Positions 1 to 8,390 of a DNA stretch of 64,000 nucleotides are shown here, piece after piece. Source of the DNA: Chryseobacterium gleum (GTDB taxonomy: Bacteria > Bacteroidota > Bacteroidia > Flavobacteriales_D > Crocinitomicaceae); contig CAMCWF010000003.1 of NCBI GenBank assembly GCA_945882095.1, positions 1 through 64,000 of the forward strand. The letters run 5' to 3'. Under the pieces are notes generated by a model. That model searched no databases. It saw only the letters and a list, made by a program, of their open reading frames with translations, and was not told where the DNA came from. Position 1 is the stretch's first letter; every line of letters starts with the position of its first letter. The position numbers were made by a program, and so were the translations under genes.

Positions 1-562
1 GAACGGATGAAAAGTTACCTGAACCGGGGAAGTTAAATTGATCCTTTGACATTCTTGCGAAAAATGCATTGTATTGGGGAAGATTAATGTTGCCAAAAGC
101 CGTTGAAACCATATCAATCATTCGTAAGCCTGGTATTCCGTAATTTGTATGTTTCTGATTTGGAATGTATGCGGATTGGGTTAAGGACACAACCTCTCCT
201 TGCGCTGAAAAACGTATGGGAGAAAGGGCTTGGGCACCCATGCAATCGGTTTTATATCCTAATATCAATCTCGCTTGTTGTTGTGTATTTATGCCAACAT
301 TCAATGGATCCAACCAAGGCAGAATGGTTGGGTTCGCTCCTGCCAATTGAAGTTGCGTTTGCAACAATGTTCCTAAGGCGTTTTGTTGACCATGAATACT
401 CAAGGCATCGTCCATATATCCTGCAGTATGACCATCTCCGATGGCAACAAATTTTGAAAAATCCGCCTTTCCAGAATGTACCGAAAGCATAGGCTCTTTA
501 GGCTTACAAGCTATCATTGCTATAAGTAACAACGCAATAATATGACAATAAAACAACTTCAT
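1..562 (-). CDS. SGNH/GDSL-like lipoprotein, C-terminus cut by window edge
   Basis: The reading frame is open from the ATG at 562 to the window edge, so about 187 N-terminal residues are visible and the C-terminus is missing. It opens with a lipoprotein signal peptide (MKLFYCHIIALLLIAMIAC, lipobox IAC). It then carries the first SGNH-hydrolase block as FVAIGDGHTAGYMDDAL, which resembles the usual Bacteroidota form GD/NSLTAG. A second-block-like NYGIPGLRMIDM follows. Odd: the residue at the catalytic serine position is Gly (codon at 433-431), so esterase activity is doubtful. The ATG lies 2 nt past the stop of the upstream FadL-type porin gene, so the two are probably cotranscribed. The family call is good; function is unknown. 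Confidence 0.72.
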   Translation of the reverse strand, partial: MKLFYCHIIALLLIAMIACKPKEPMLSVHSGKADFSKFVAIGDGHTAGYMDDALSIHGQQNALGTLLQTQLQLAGANPTILPWLDPLNVGINTQQQARLILGYKTDCMGAQALSPIRFSAQGEVVSLTQSAYIPNQKHTNYGIPGLRMIDMVSTAFGNINLPQYNAFFARMSKDQFNFPGSGNFSSV

Positions 563-563
563 G

Positions 564-1820
564 CTACCAACTATAATTTAATCCAAATCCCGGAGCAACC
601 GCAATGGTGGTAAATGTACCGCTTAACATTGTTTCTAAATTCCTGTCGCTTCGGGTGACTTTGGTGAAGTAAAAAGAAAGGTCCAAATTAAAATGTGAAC
701 TTAAATAAACCGTCATTCCAGACGTAAAATACACCCTGTTTCCATCGGGTGTTTCTGGCGTTACATATCCGGCTTGAACAGGTGAAAATCCATAGCCTAA
801 GCCCGCACGAAGCATCATTTTCTTTTCTTCTTGTAACGACAACACATTGCATTGTGCTCCAAATCGGAATGCAAAAATGTTCTTATAATTCCTTACTGAT
901 TTCGTATCCAATAAAGATGGAGAATTGAGGGCGTAATCGAAACTCAAGGTGTCATAGGCTTTCCATCCCACGCGATTTACATCAAGTACGATGTCCCATC
1001 TTTTTGCCGGTTTGAAACAAATTCCCAAGGTCGCTACGCTGGGCAATGGAATTCCAGAGGTAAGGTTGCCATCAGGAAAACTTTGGTTTAATGATTCTGG
1101 TACTGTAAACTGAACATTGCCATTGGTCACCTTCATATTCGTTCTAGATCGAAAAGAAAATGAAGCATTCAGCTTTTCATTCGCCTTGAAATGTATCCCG
1201 ACATTATAGCTCCAGCCGATTGCTTTTCCTGAGATTTCGGCATGTCCAAAAGAGCCGTCGTAAAACTGTATGGGTAAATCTTTTTGAAGGTTAACTGCGC
1301 CAGTGGTAAACACGAGACCTCCGCCTACCCCAATGTTATCGGTAATTCTTAATGATAATGTTGGTTGAAATTGAATTGCTTTTAATTCCAAACGGGTGAG
1401 TGCAAACCTTCCTATCCAATTGTCTTCGTATTGAACCGTACTTCCAAACGGAGTCGTAATGGACAACCCATATTTCAAACGATGGTGTTTTTTAACTTTA
1501 AACAGAGCGTAAAGGTTAAAAGGGGTTCCAACCGGTGAGTTCGTTCTAAATGACTTATTGGTAAATGAATCTACGAACATTACGTTTCCAAAAATAGGAG
1601 TAACAGCAGCGTTTACTTCTGAATCGTTTAGAAAGGATGCCCCGCCGGGATTGTAAAATAATGCTGAGGCATCTTGTACCAAGGAGGATCCTGCACATCC
1701 CATTCCTTGTTGCTTTTGTCCTTGAAAATTTACTTGAAAACCTTGACCGTAGCTGTAGGTTAATTCTACATCAATACAAAAAAACATTAACGCTACAAGA
1801 ATCAAGTTACGACCTTTCAT
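564..1820 (-). CDS. OmpP1/FadL family outer-membrane transport protein
   Basis: A 418-residue outer-membrane beta-barrel, probably for uptake of hydrophobic substrates as in the FadL/TodX family. A signal peptide comes first (cleavage probably near YSYGQG). Next is the family's N-terminal hatch region: GAGS-like GCAGSSLVQDASALFYNPGG, the usual NPAG motif appearing as NPGG. Then alternating amphipathic strands run to an aromatic C-terminus (NYSW). Length is typical of the family. It is followed immediately by the SGNH-like lipoprotein, suggesting a lipid-related pair, but the substrate cannot be told from sequence. Confidence 0.85.
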   Translation of the reverse strand: MKGRNLILVALMFFCIDVELTYSYGQGFQVNFQGQKQQGMGCAGSSLVQDASALFYNPGGASFLNDSEVNAAVTPIFGNVMFVDSFTNKSFRTNSPVGTPFNLYALFKVKKHHRLKYGLSITTPFGSTVQYEDNWIGRFALTRLELKAIQFQPTLSLRITDNIGVGGGLVFTTGAVNLQKDLPIQFYDGSFGHAEISGKAIGWSYNVGIHFKANEKLNASFSFRSRTNMKVTNGNVQFTVPESLNQSFPDGNLTSGIPLPSVATLGICFKPAKRWDIVLDVNRVGWKAYDTLSFDYALNSPSLLDTKSVRNYKNIFAFRFGAQCNVLSLQEEKKMMLRAGLGYGFSPVQAGYVTPETPDGNRVYFTSGMTVYLSSHFNLDLSFYFTKVTRSDRNLETMLSGTFTTIAVAPGFGLNYSW

Positions 1821-1855
1821 ACATTCAAATATACATTTTAAATTTTGAGATGGGT

Positions 1856-2236
1856 TTATTCAGTTGTTGTCCAGTCTTCCCAAAAATCTCCAAGTTGACG
1901 TCGATCTTTCTTTGTTGGCTTACCTGTACCATTGTCTCGATAAATCTTTTGCGCGTCGAGGTACGTTTTATATTTGTCACGTTCTTCTTGCGGAGTTATG
2001 TCGATTAAAATGTTGGGGACAAGCGAAGCATTGACACGTTTGTCTACCAGTGAAATTACTTCGTAAGAAAATTTAGCATTGGCTTTTAACACAGAGACAA
2101 TTGATCCCACCTTAATGTCACGAGAGGGTTTAATGGCGACATGGTCTAATTGGATTCTTTTTTTTTGAATCAGTTCCGTTGCTTGAGAACGTGTTTTGGT
2201 TAGGCGAGCACACCAAATAAACTTATCTACCCTCAA
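1856..2236 (-). CDS. S4-domain RNA-binding protein (Hsp15/HslR-like)
   Basis: A 126-residue basic protein with an N-terminal S4 RNA-binding domain (RVDKFIWCARLTKTRSQATELI, residues 2-23, then GSIVSVLK). It resembles Hsp15, which binds stalled 50S subunits carrying peptidyl-tRNA. A charged C-terminal tail (PTKKDRRQLGDF) is typical of this group. The start is a TTG at 2236: the S4 domain begins directly after it and no ATG is available without losing the domain. It overlaps the end of the MmcQ gene by 14 nt, so translation is probably coupled. Domain is certain; the exact RNA target is inferred from the family. Confidence 0.85.
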   Translation of the reverse strand: MRVDKFIWCARLTKTRSQATELIQKKRIQLDHVAIKPSRDIKVGSIVSVLKANAKFSYEVISLVDKRVNASLVPNILIDITPQEERDKYKTYLDAQKIYRDNGTGKPTKKDRRQLGDFWEDWTTTE

Positions 2237-2576
2237 TTTCTGCGCGTTTTTTTTGGGTCAATCCTTTATACACCAACCCATATGAATTTAAAATCCAATC
2301 TTTCACCAAGGAATAGTGATTGGCTTTTTCAAGTTCTAAAGTGATCCAATGCTTTTGACTCATGTGATAACCCGGAAGCACCCAATCAAATTGTTCTCGC
2401 AACTCAAGGGCGATTTCAGGCGCTGATTTGATTGTGATTTGATTAGGAGACTCGATGTCGATTAAAAGAAACATTTTGCCCGCGACTTTAAAGACAAGGG
2501 TTGTTTCGTTAAAAGGGAAACACTCCTCCGAAGCGGGAAGGGAAAGGCAAATTTGTCGAATTTCATCGACACCCAT
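2223..2576 (-). CDS. MmcQ/YjbR family protein
   Basis: About 117 residues, a small single-domain protein of the MmcQ/YjbR (CyaY-like fold, putative DNA-binding) family. Recognisable elements are the N-terminal IRQICLSLPASEECFPF segment, LVFKVAGKMFLLID, and the HWITLEL...LVKDWILNSYGLVYKGLTQKKR end. The ATG at 2576 overlaps the desaturase stop as TGATG, which argues for translational coupling. A longer form from a TTG at 2600 is possible but less likely. Biological role unknown across the family. Confidence 0.82.
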   Translation of the reverse strand: MGVDEIRQICLSLPASEECFPFNETTLVFKVAGKMFLLIDIESPNQITIKSAPEIALELREQFDWVLPGYHMSQKHWITLELEKANHYSLVKDWILNSYGLVYKGLTQKKRAEIEGR

Positions 2577-3691
2577 CAAATGTGGACGTGACGGGGACAA
2601 TCCTCCCTACCTAACATTTTTAGCATTTTAACATGTTCTCCCAATGCGGAAGCAAAGGTTCTGTTGTTGCTGTAAGGAAGGTTAAATTCTTTTGCTGTTT
2701 TCTCTACAATTTTAGAGATGTCCTTGTAGTGAATGTGGCAAATGTTTGGGAAAAGATGATGTTCCACTTGAAAGTTTAACCCACCAACATACCATGAAAA
2801 CAACTTTGAATTGGTCGCAAAATTAGCCGTGTTGTAAAGTTGATGAGCTTTCCAATCTGCTGCAACGTTACCAGAATCGTCGGGTTTATCATAGCTTGAA
2901 GTGGGCACTACATGGGCTGGTTGAAAAACACTGGCAAGAATCAAACCTGCCAACAATTGCATTACCACAAATCCAATTAATTGGATGTACCAATAGGATG
3001 GTGCGAAAATCATGGGTATCACAACAAAGACCGAGATATAAAACACTTTACCAATGATAATGTCTCTTAGATGTTTGTTAAAGTTAATGCCCTGTGTGTT
3101 AGACAAACCTTTTTTCTTATAGCGAATGGCTTGTTGAAAATCTTTTGACGAAAACCACATTACGGTCATTAGGGAATAAAAAGCCCAAGCATAGATGTAT
3201 TGAAATTTATGTATTTTTCGCCAAGGTGAATAAGGAGAAAAGCGCAATAATTTTACGGGTGGTGTTATGTCCTCATCATACCCATCGATGTTCGTGTAGG
3301 TATGGTGTAATACGTTATGTTGTATTCTCCAATTTGCTGGATTTCCTCCTATCATATTGATAATGGCGCCAAGAAAATAATTAACCCTGGAATTGGTAGA
3401 ATAAGCACCATGGTTTGCATCATGCATAATGGAAAGGCCAATTCCAGCCATTCCAAAACCCATGATTACCCAACAAAGAAGGGTTAACCATGCAGAAGGA
3501 ATAAAGAAAATAAAGGTAAAAGGCACTAGATACAAAAGCACCATGAAAATGGTTTTGAACACCATTTTTGCATTCGCATGCATGGAGATTTTTCTTTCTT
3601 CAAAATATGCCTTTACACGTTTCGTGAGTGTTTTGCTAAAATCCACATACGCATGGTTTGAGAAATTAACGCTTTTGAATTGATTTTCCAT
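2576..3691 (-). CDS. membrane fatty-acid desaturase
   Basis: A 371-residue integral membrane di-iron desaturase that introduces a double bond into fatty acyl chains. All three histidine boxes are present: HDANH at 90-94, HNVLHH at 125-130, and QVEHH at about 308-312. The QxxHH third box is typical of front-end, linoleoyl-CoA-desaturase-like enzymes. Hydrophobic segments lie at about 45-90, 103-116 and 210-250. There is no fused cytochrome b5 domain, so an external electron donor is needed. It heads a three-gene unit with the MmcQ and S4 genes. A -7-like TAACTTTG lies just upstream at 3696-3703 on the minus strand. Role probably membrane-lipid adaptation; regiospecificity cannot be read. Confidence 0.93.
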   Translation of the reverse strand: MENQFKSVNFSNHAYVDFSKTLTKRVKAYFEERKISMHANAKMVFKTIFMVLLYLVPFTFIFFIPSAWLTLLCWVIMGFGMAGIGLSIMHDANHGAYSTNSRVNYFLGAIINMIGGNPANWRIQHNVLHHTYTNIDGYDEDITPPVKLLRFSPYSPWRKIHKFQYIYAWAFYSLMTVMWFSSKDFQQAIRYKKKGLSNTQGINFNKHLRDIIIGKVFYISVFVVIPMIFAPSYWYIQLIGFVVMQLLAGLILASVFQPAHVVPTSSYDKPDDSGNVAADWKAHQLYNTANFATNSKLFSWYVGGLNFQVEHHLFPNICHIHYKDISKIVEKTAKEFNLPYSNNRTFASALGEHVKMLKMLGREDCPRHVHI

Positions 3692-3733
3692 GGTACAAAG
3701 TTAGGTAAAGTTAATCGCTTGATAAACTTTTTA

Positions 3734-4282
3734 TCATTTTTTGTAGTTTGCGACAATTTGTGTTCTAATCTCAACCGTGTCGCTTACCTCGCCTTCTGAC
3801 CCAATTCCGTATGTTGGGCGGTTAATTATAAAATTAGCCTGAATAATTACGTGGTTTTTTCCTTGTTGTAAAACTTCAAAGGGTATGACGACATTCTGTT
3901 CAACGTCTTTTGCTTTAAGCTTTCCTGAAACCTGTGATTTACCTTGTTCTGTTACGATTTGATCCCCAAAAAAAGTAATGGTTGGAAACCGATTGACATC
4001 AAAATAATCAGAAGAAAGCGCGTGTTTTGTCATTCCAGGAATCTCTAACTTGAGCGAATTCACGGAGATCACTATGTCGAAAGAAGTTACTTGGTTGCCA
4101 CACACACGAACCCGCCCCTGAACAGCTGAAAACCCGCCTGAGAAATCTTCTGCCCGGAGGGTGACAGAGGATTTGGTTGAAAAAACAAAATCGAAGGTGT
4201 CCTTGCTGCTGGATGTTTTCGTTTGTGCAGATCCAAAAATATAGCATTGGATAAAAACGAGAAGGAGAAAAAGACGAGTCAC
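3734..4282 (-). CDS. YceI-like secreted protein
   Basis: A 182-residue protein with a signal peptide (MTRLFLLLVFIQCYIFGSAQ) and a divergent YceI-type lipocalin-like beta-barrel. The YceI hallmark is seen in the middle: LSSDYFDVNRFPTITFFG, then VSGKLKAKDVEQNVVIPF. It differs from the neighbouring YceI protein in lacking the opening DPVHS-type motif. The start is a GTG at 4282, three bases after the stop of that neighbour, so the pair is one operon and probably arose by duplication. YceI proteins bind isoprenoid-type lipids; the ligand here is unknown. Confidence 0.75.
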   Translation of the reverse strand: MTRLFLLLVFIQCYIFGSAQTKTSSSKDTFDFVFSTKSSVTLRAEDFSGGFSAVQGRVRVCGNQVTSFDIVISVNSLKLEIPGMTKHALSSDYFDVNRFPTITFFGDQIVTEQGKSQVSGKLKAKDVEQNVVIPFEVLQQGKNHVIIQANFIINRPTYGIGSEGEVSDTVEIRTQIVANYKK

Positions 4283-4285
4283 TGG

Positions 4286-4867
4286 TTATTTTTTTACAAC
4301 CTCAAGGTCCGCATTCAAATTTATTTCATCAGCAACAACACCAACAGGCATGTCTTTCCCAATTCCAAAATCTGACCTGTTGAATTTTCCTGAAATGTTA
4401 AACCCAGCCATGTCCAAGCCCGCACGGTTTTTTGCGTTTCCGTTATGAGTTGCATTCAGGGTGATTTCTTTGGTTACGCCGTGCATGGATAAATTTCCAA
4501 CCAATAAATACTTTTTACCTTTTAATTTCTTGCAAGAGGTTGACTTGAATGAAATAGATGGATATTTACTTACTTCGAAGAAGTCAGCAGACCTAAGGTG
4601 ATTGTCTCTTGCCTCAACACCCGTATTGATTGAATTTGCATCTGCCGTTAAGTCAAAGGAAGCACCAACGAAATCGGTTTCATTTACCGTGTTTACGGTG
4701 CACTCTACTTTGTCGAAAGCTCCATTGGCATTGGAGATTCCCATATGATTTACCGTAAACCCAAGTCGAGAGTGAACGGGGTCAATGGACCATTGTCCTA
4801 CATTCGTTAAAACAAAAGAAAATCCTATACATCCTAGGATAACAAATAAAAAGCTGCTTTTTTTCAT
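4286..4867 (-). CDS. YceI family periplasmic protein
   Basis: A 193-residue secreted YceI protein. A signal peptide covers residues 1-20, followed by the classical opening QWSIDPVHSRLGFTVNHMGISNANGAF, then the conserved LRSADFFEVSKYPSISF and LSMHGVTKEITL motifs, ending in the DFGIG...EINLNADLEVVKK strand. The family forms an extended lipocalin-like barrel binding polyisoprenoid chains such as ubiquinone precursors. It is the first gene of a two-gene YceI unit. The upstream gap to recO is short (62 bases) and shows no clear promoter. Confidence 0.92.
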   Translation of the reverse strand: MKKSSFLFVILGCIGFSFVLTNVGQWSIDPVHSRLGFTVNHMGISNANGAFDKVECTVNTVNETDFVGASFDLTADANSINTGVEARDNHLRSADFFEVSKYPSISFKSTSCKKLKGKKYLLVGNLSMHGVTKEITLNATHNGNAKNRAGLDMAGFNISGKFNRSDFGIGKDMPVGVVADEINLNADLEVVKK

Positions 4868-4929
4868 GGTTTAATTTTTTACAAAGTTGCATAAAAACCC
4901 ATATAAAATGATTGACTTTGGTTAAGAAT

Positions 4930-5607
4930 TTACGAGAGAAGGGTTTGTTGAAGGATATAGAGTGTTTTTTCAAGTTTAAAGTTGGGAATGTGAAAGCGTA
5001 TGTATTTCACAATTAAATTGATGGCTGGTTTCACCCCTGTTTTATCCATTATCTCTTCATTTTTAAGGGATTGATTCCACGTTATCACATCTAAATTTGC
5101 AGGAGAAATTGTGCGTGTATCTGAAAGAAACAAGCCATTTTCAATATCAAAAGCAGTGGGCCTGTCTACGGGTTGTGGGCAAATGCCCAGGGATAAAATC
5201 CACTTATTTAAGAAACGCAGGGGGAAATCATACAGCTCGATTGCTTCGTTTAAATCGTCGGCAACGATGCACAAGGTTTCAAAAGTAACGGGATCTGCAT
5301 GTGAAGCAGGCGTTGATTGGTAGATTACGTCGCAAATAAAAAAAGCGATCAAATTTTTTAGCGGATGGTTTTGGGTAGAAAGATAGTGGGTATGATTGCT
5401 AATGTTATTTACAAATGCAAAGTCAAATCCATTCTTCTTCGTTGCCTCGATTTCATACCTGCCAAAGGGAAGAAGTGCTGTTTTTTTTCTTCCTCCTTTA
5501 AATACGAATTTCTGTAATCCTTGGGATTGCGAATAAAAACTAAGAAGGAGACTTGTATCAGAATAAGTGTGCTTATTGATAAAAAACCCTTGGTAAACTT
5601 GCTTCAC
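4930..5607 (-). CDS. recO: DNA repair protein RecO
   Basis: A 225-residue RecO: an N-terminal OB-fold (GFFINKHTYSDTSLLLSFYSQSQGLQKFVFKGG), then a helical domain (LPFGRYEIEATKK..., LKNLIAFFICDVIYQS). It acts in the RecFOR pathway, loading RecA on SSB-coated DNA. The four-cysteine zinc site of many RecO proteins is not present, which is common in this phylum. The start is a GTG at 5607; the frame fits the usual RecO N-terminus. It lies 18 bases downstream of the AsmA gene. Confidence 0.88.
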   Translation of the reverse strand: MKQVYQGFFINKHTYSDTSLLLSFYSQSQGLQKFVFKGGRKKTALLPFGRYEIEATKKNGFDFAFVNNISNHTHYLSTQNHPLKNLIAFFICDVIYQSTPASHADPVTFETLCIVADDLNEAIELYDFPLRFLNKWILSLGICPQPVDRPTAFDIENGLFLSDTRTISPANLDVITWNQSLKNEEIMDKTGVKPAINLIVKYIRFHIPNFKLEKTLYILQQTLLS

Positions 5608-5625
5608 AGCTCAAATGTAAGAAAA

Positions 5626-8295
5626 CTATCCCTTCTTTACGGTTACAGTGACATTCGCTTGGTTTTGCTGTTGTTTCCACTGGTTTAAGGTGTTTTTCAT
5701 TTTTCCCGAGCCATTGGATTTTGGTAGGCTGGATGCATCTGATTGGATGTTTGTTTTTTTCTCGGGTGCATTGAAGTTAACTTTAATGACTTCTTTTGGC
5801 TTTTCCTTCGGTTTATACGCTTGCACCGAAGTGTCGTTTTTAAAGGCGCCGAATTCAGTTTTCAAAATGGATTTGACGGTTTTTTTCTCTTCAACCCAAT
5901 CCTCTTGCATTTGTTGCTTCCTAGAGGATTTATCCCATTCGATAGACGGGTCGTCTAGGTCGCCATACATGCGAAGAAAGATCTTTAATCCTGTTGCGTC
6001 ATCGATTATTTTACCGAAGGCAGCGTCCTTGTCTTCCCCTAATAAATCCCTAAAATAAAATTTGAAATGATAATCAATTTGATTCTCAAAGGTGTGTTTG
6101 CCTGAAACATCCATGTTCATAGCGCTGGATTCAACGTGCATATTTGGAATTTCAATTTGTCCGTTTCTAATGATTAAATTGTTCTCTAGGGTTTGAAAAT
6201 GGATGTCATTCAACTTTGATTGAAAGGCATCGATGTTTTTCTTTCCGATTAACAATTTACCTGTATTGGTTCTTAGGCTTTCCACGATGTCCTCAAACGA
6301 GGATACATTTTTAAGATGCCCATCGAAAATTTTCATATGAACCTTTGCATCAATATCTTTTTGTTCAATTCCGCCAACCAAATTAAAAGGTGCAAAAAAG
6401 TCAACTTCCGTTTCTACCCTTCCAGAAATTTGGTTTTCTGTTATTACATCTTGTTCGAAATTGTTCCATTCTCGGAACAATGGGCCAAAGTGAATGTTTT
6501 GGCTTCTTAAGTTTGCATGGATTTCCATACGTTCAGGAGCCGTTTCTTCAATTTGTAAAGACCCTACAATGTCAGCGTTGGCATTTCTTAGTGTCAAGTT
6601 TGGAAAGGAAATTTTTCTATGTGATACATTTACCCTTCCGCTGACATTCTCAAATACATGTTTATTGTAATGGATGCTTTTTGTTGACAGCTGGATATTT
6701 CCAAGGATATCGTTTGGCAATGAATATGCCTTTGAAGCAGATTGGATTTTTTCGTTTTTGGTGGTGGTTCCAAGGTCTTCAATGTTAATGTGGTTGCTGC
6801 AAATTTCCGCATTCACTTTCAAGGTTCCTTTTTGAGCCAAATAATCAAAAACGTTTTCAAAGGATCCGTTCAGCTTTAAATCGGAATCATTCACTTTTAA
6901 GGTTGCGTCTTTCACTTTAACATCATTTTTTTTCAGCGCAATGTTTCCGTTGATGTTTTCAAAAGTCCTTTGGTCGCCTTTCAGTTTTAACCAAACATTT
7001 TTCAATGAAACGTCTCCATCACAGCGATGAACTATCAGGTTTTTTCTTATTTCTACGTTAAAAATCGAGTTCAATTTTATCTTGCCATCCATTTTTTCCA
7101 CTTCTTTTAACTTTAAAATGGCGTTTGCTGCGCTAAGGTCTATTGCCCCTTTTGCTTTTCCTGATAATTTTGGGTTGACAAAGTCTTCAATGAGTAGATT
7201 CCCTTGGAATGGGCCCACAGAGGTATTGAATTTGAGTTTCATTAAATTAAGTTTGTCTTGATTTGGGTTACCATTGGCAAGGTATTTACCATTCAGACCA
7301 ATGTTCTTAATGCGAATTTTTTTATTTGGCTCGGTTAAAAATCCATTTCGTATGGCAAAATCACATGAAATGTTCATGTTTTGGTTTTTTTGATTCGATC
7401 CGAACAGTTTTAAATCAAAATCAACATCCCCAGAACCTTTGTATAGGTTCAGTTCTTTTTCTGCCCCTTGGTCTGCCAATTGATTTGCCAAATCGGAAAG
7501 TTTCAACTGATTCGATTTAACTTGAATGAGCAAGCTATCGCTTGTATATTTTCCTTTCGCAATAAAGGGGAGTTTTGATATGGCTATTTTTGATTCGGGT
7601 AAGGTAACACTGCCTTCAACATTGTTTACTTCCATCTTGAGCGCCATGCTTACTGGTTTATTTTTAATTAGGCTAACTTGTCCTGATTGAATTTTTCTAA
7701 TGTTAAGGTCTCCTTCGGCAAGCAATTCAAATTTATCTTGGTCAAAGTCACCCGAAAACTCCATATCATTAAATTGGGTCCAATAGAATTGATTTGCCGC
7801 TTTGTCTAGGTAATTAATTTGCATTTGGCTCACATGAAAGGACGAAATTTTAAAGTTATACTTAGATTTTTCTATGGATTCTTTAGGTTTAAAAATCAAA
7901 TAATTCACATCGCCATCTGCATGGGTTCGTATGTTAAGTTGCCCTTTAGAAATCTCAAACACTTGCACATGATAATTTTCTCTCCACAAATCCAACGGAT
8001 TCAACGTAATTGAGATTCTTTCTGCTGCGAGTAGCGTTTTATTGGAGCGCGTATGACTGTATGCATCTTGAATTTTCGCGTCGTATACATTTACGGATAA
8101 ATTGGGAAAGGTTTGCCAAAAAGTCAAATCAACTTTGGAGTAGAAAACGGGTTTTTCAAGTGTTTTGCCAGCTTCTTGAAGTACGAAGTTGCATATTTTA
8201 TCTTGGTAGCAATAGATAAGAATTGAAACCAGTAAAAAAATCCCAAAGGAAATTCCCACCAACCATTTTGCAACTTTAATAATTCTTTGTTTCAT
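5626..8295 (-). CDS. AsmA-like envelope protein
   Basis: An 889-residue protein with one N-terminal membrane anchor (about residues 8-30, WLVGISFGIFLLVSILIY) and a long periplasmic beta-rich body. The AsmA signature follows the anchor (VFYSKVDLTFWQTFPNLSVN and LLAAERISITLNPLDLW), and an AsmA C-terminal domain follows near 600-770. The last roughly 100 residues are Lys/Gln/Pro-rich and low complexity. AsmA-like proteins are now viewed as bridge-like lipid-transfer proteins between the membranes. That role is inferred from the family, not seen here. It precedes recO by 18 bases on the same strand. Confidence 0.85.
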   Translation of the reverse strand: MKQRIIKVAKWLVGISFGIFLLVSILIYCYQDKICNFVLQEAGKTLEKPVFYSKVDLTFWQTFPNLSVNVYDAKIQDAYSHTRSNKTLLAAERISITLNPLDLWRENYHVQVFEISKGQLNIRTHADGDVNYLIFKPKESIEKSKYNFKISSFHVSQMQINYLDKAANQFYWTQFNDMEFSGDFDQDKFELLAEGDLNIRKIQSGQVSLIKNKPVSMALKMEVNNVEGSVTLPESKIAISKLPFIAKGKYTSDSLLIQVKSNQLKLSDLANQLADQGAEKELNLYKGSGDVDFDLKLFGSNQKNQNMNISCDFAIRNGFLTEPNKKIRIKNIGLNGKYLANGNPNQDKLNLMKLKFNTSVGPFQGNLLIEDFVNPKLSGKAKGAIDLSAANAILKLKEVEKMDGKIKLNSIFNVEIRKNLIVHRCDGDVSLKNVWLKLKGDQRTFENINGNIALKKNDVKVKDATLKVNDSDLKLNGSFENVFDYLAQKGTLKVNAEICSNHINIEDLGTTTKNEKIQSASKAYSLPNDILGNIQLSTKSIHYNKHVFENVSGRVNVSHRKISFPNLTLRNANADIVGSLQIEETAPERMEIHANLRSQNIHFGPLFREWNNFEQDVITENQISGRVETEVDFFAPFNLVGGIEQKDIDAKVHMKIFDGHLKNVSSFEDIVESLRTNTGKLLIGKKNIDAFQSKLNDIHFQTLENNLIIRNGQIEIPNMHVESSAMNMDVSGKHTFENQIDYHFKFYFRDLLGEDKDAAFGKIIDDATGLKIFLRMYGDLDDPSIEWDKSSRKQQMQEDWVEEKKTVKSILKTEFGAFKNDTSVQAYKPKEKPKEVIKVNFNAPEKKTNIQSDASSLPKSNGSGKMKNTLNQWKQQQNQANVTVTVKKG

Positions 8296-8390
8296 TCGGT
8301 TTCGTTACTTAAATTTGAAATTCAGATTTGAGTAGCGGAATTAACGGAACTTAAGCAAGAATGGTTACAAAGGTCTTTAAGATTAGAATG

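Noticed and set aside
103-492. A 129-residue plus-strand frame near the left edge
   Set aside because: It lies antisense to the SGNH-like lipoprotein, which has a lipobox and family motifs; the plus frame shows no such features.
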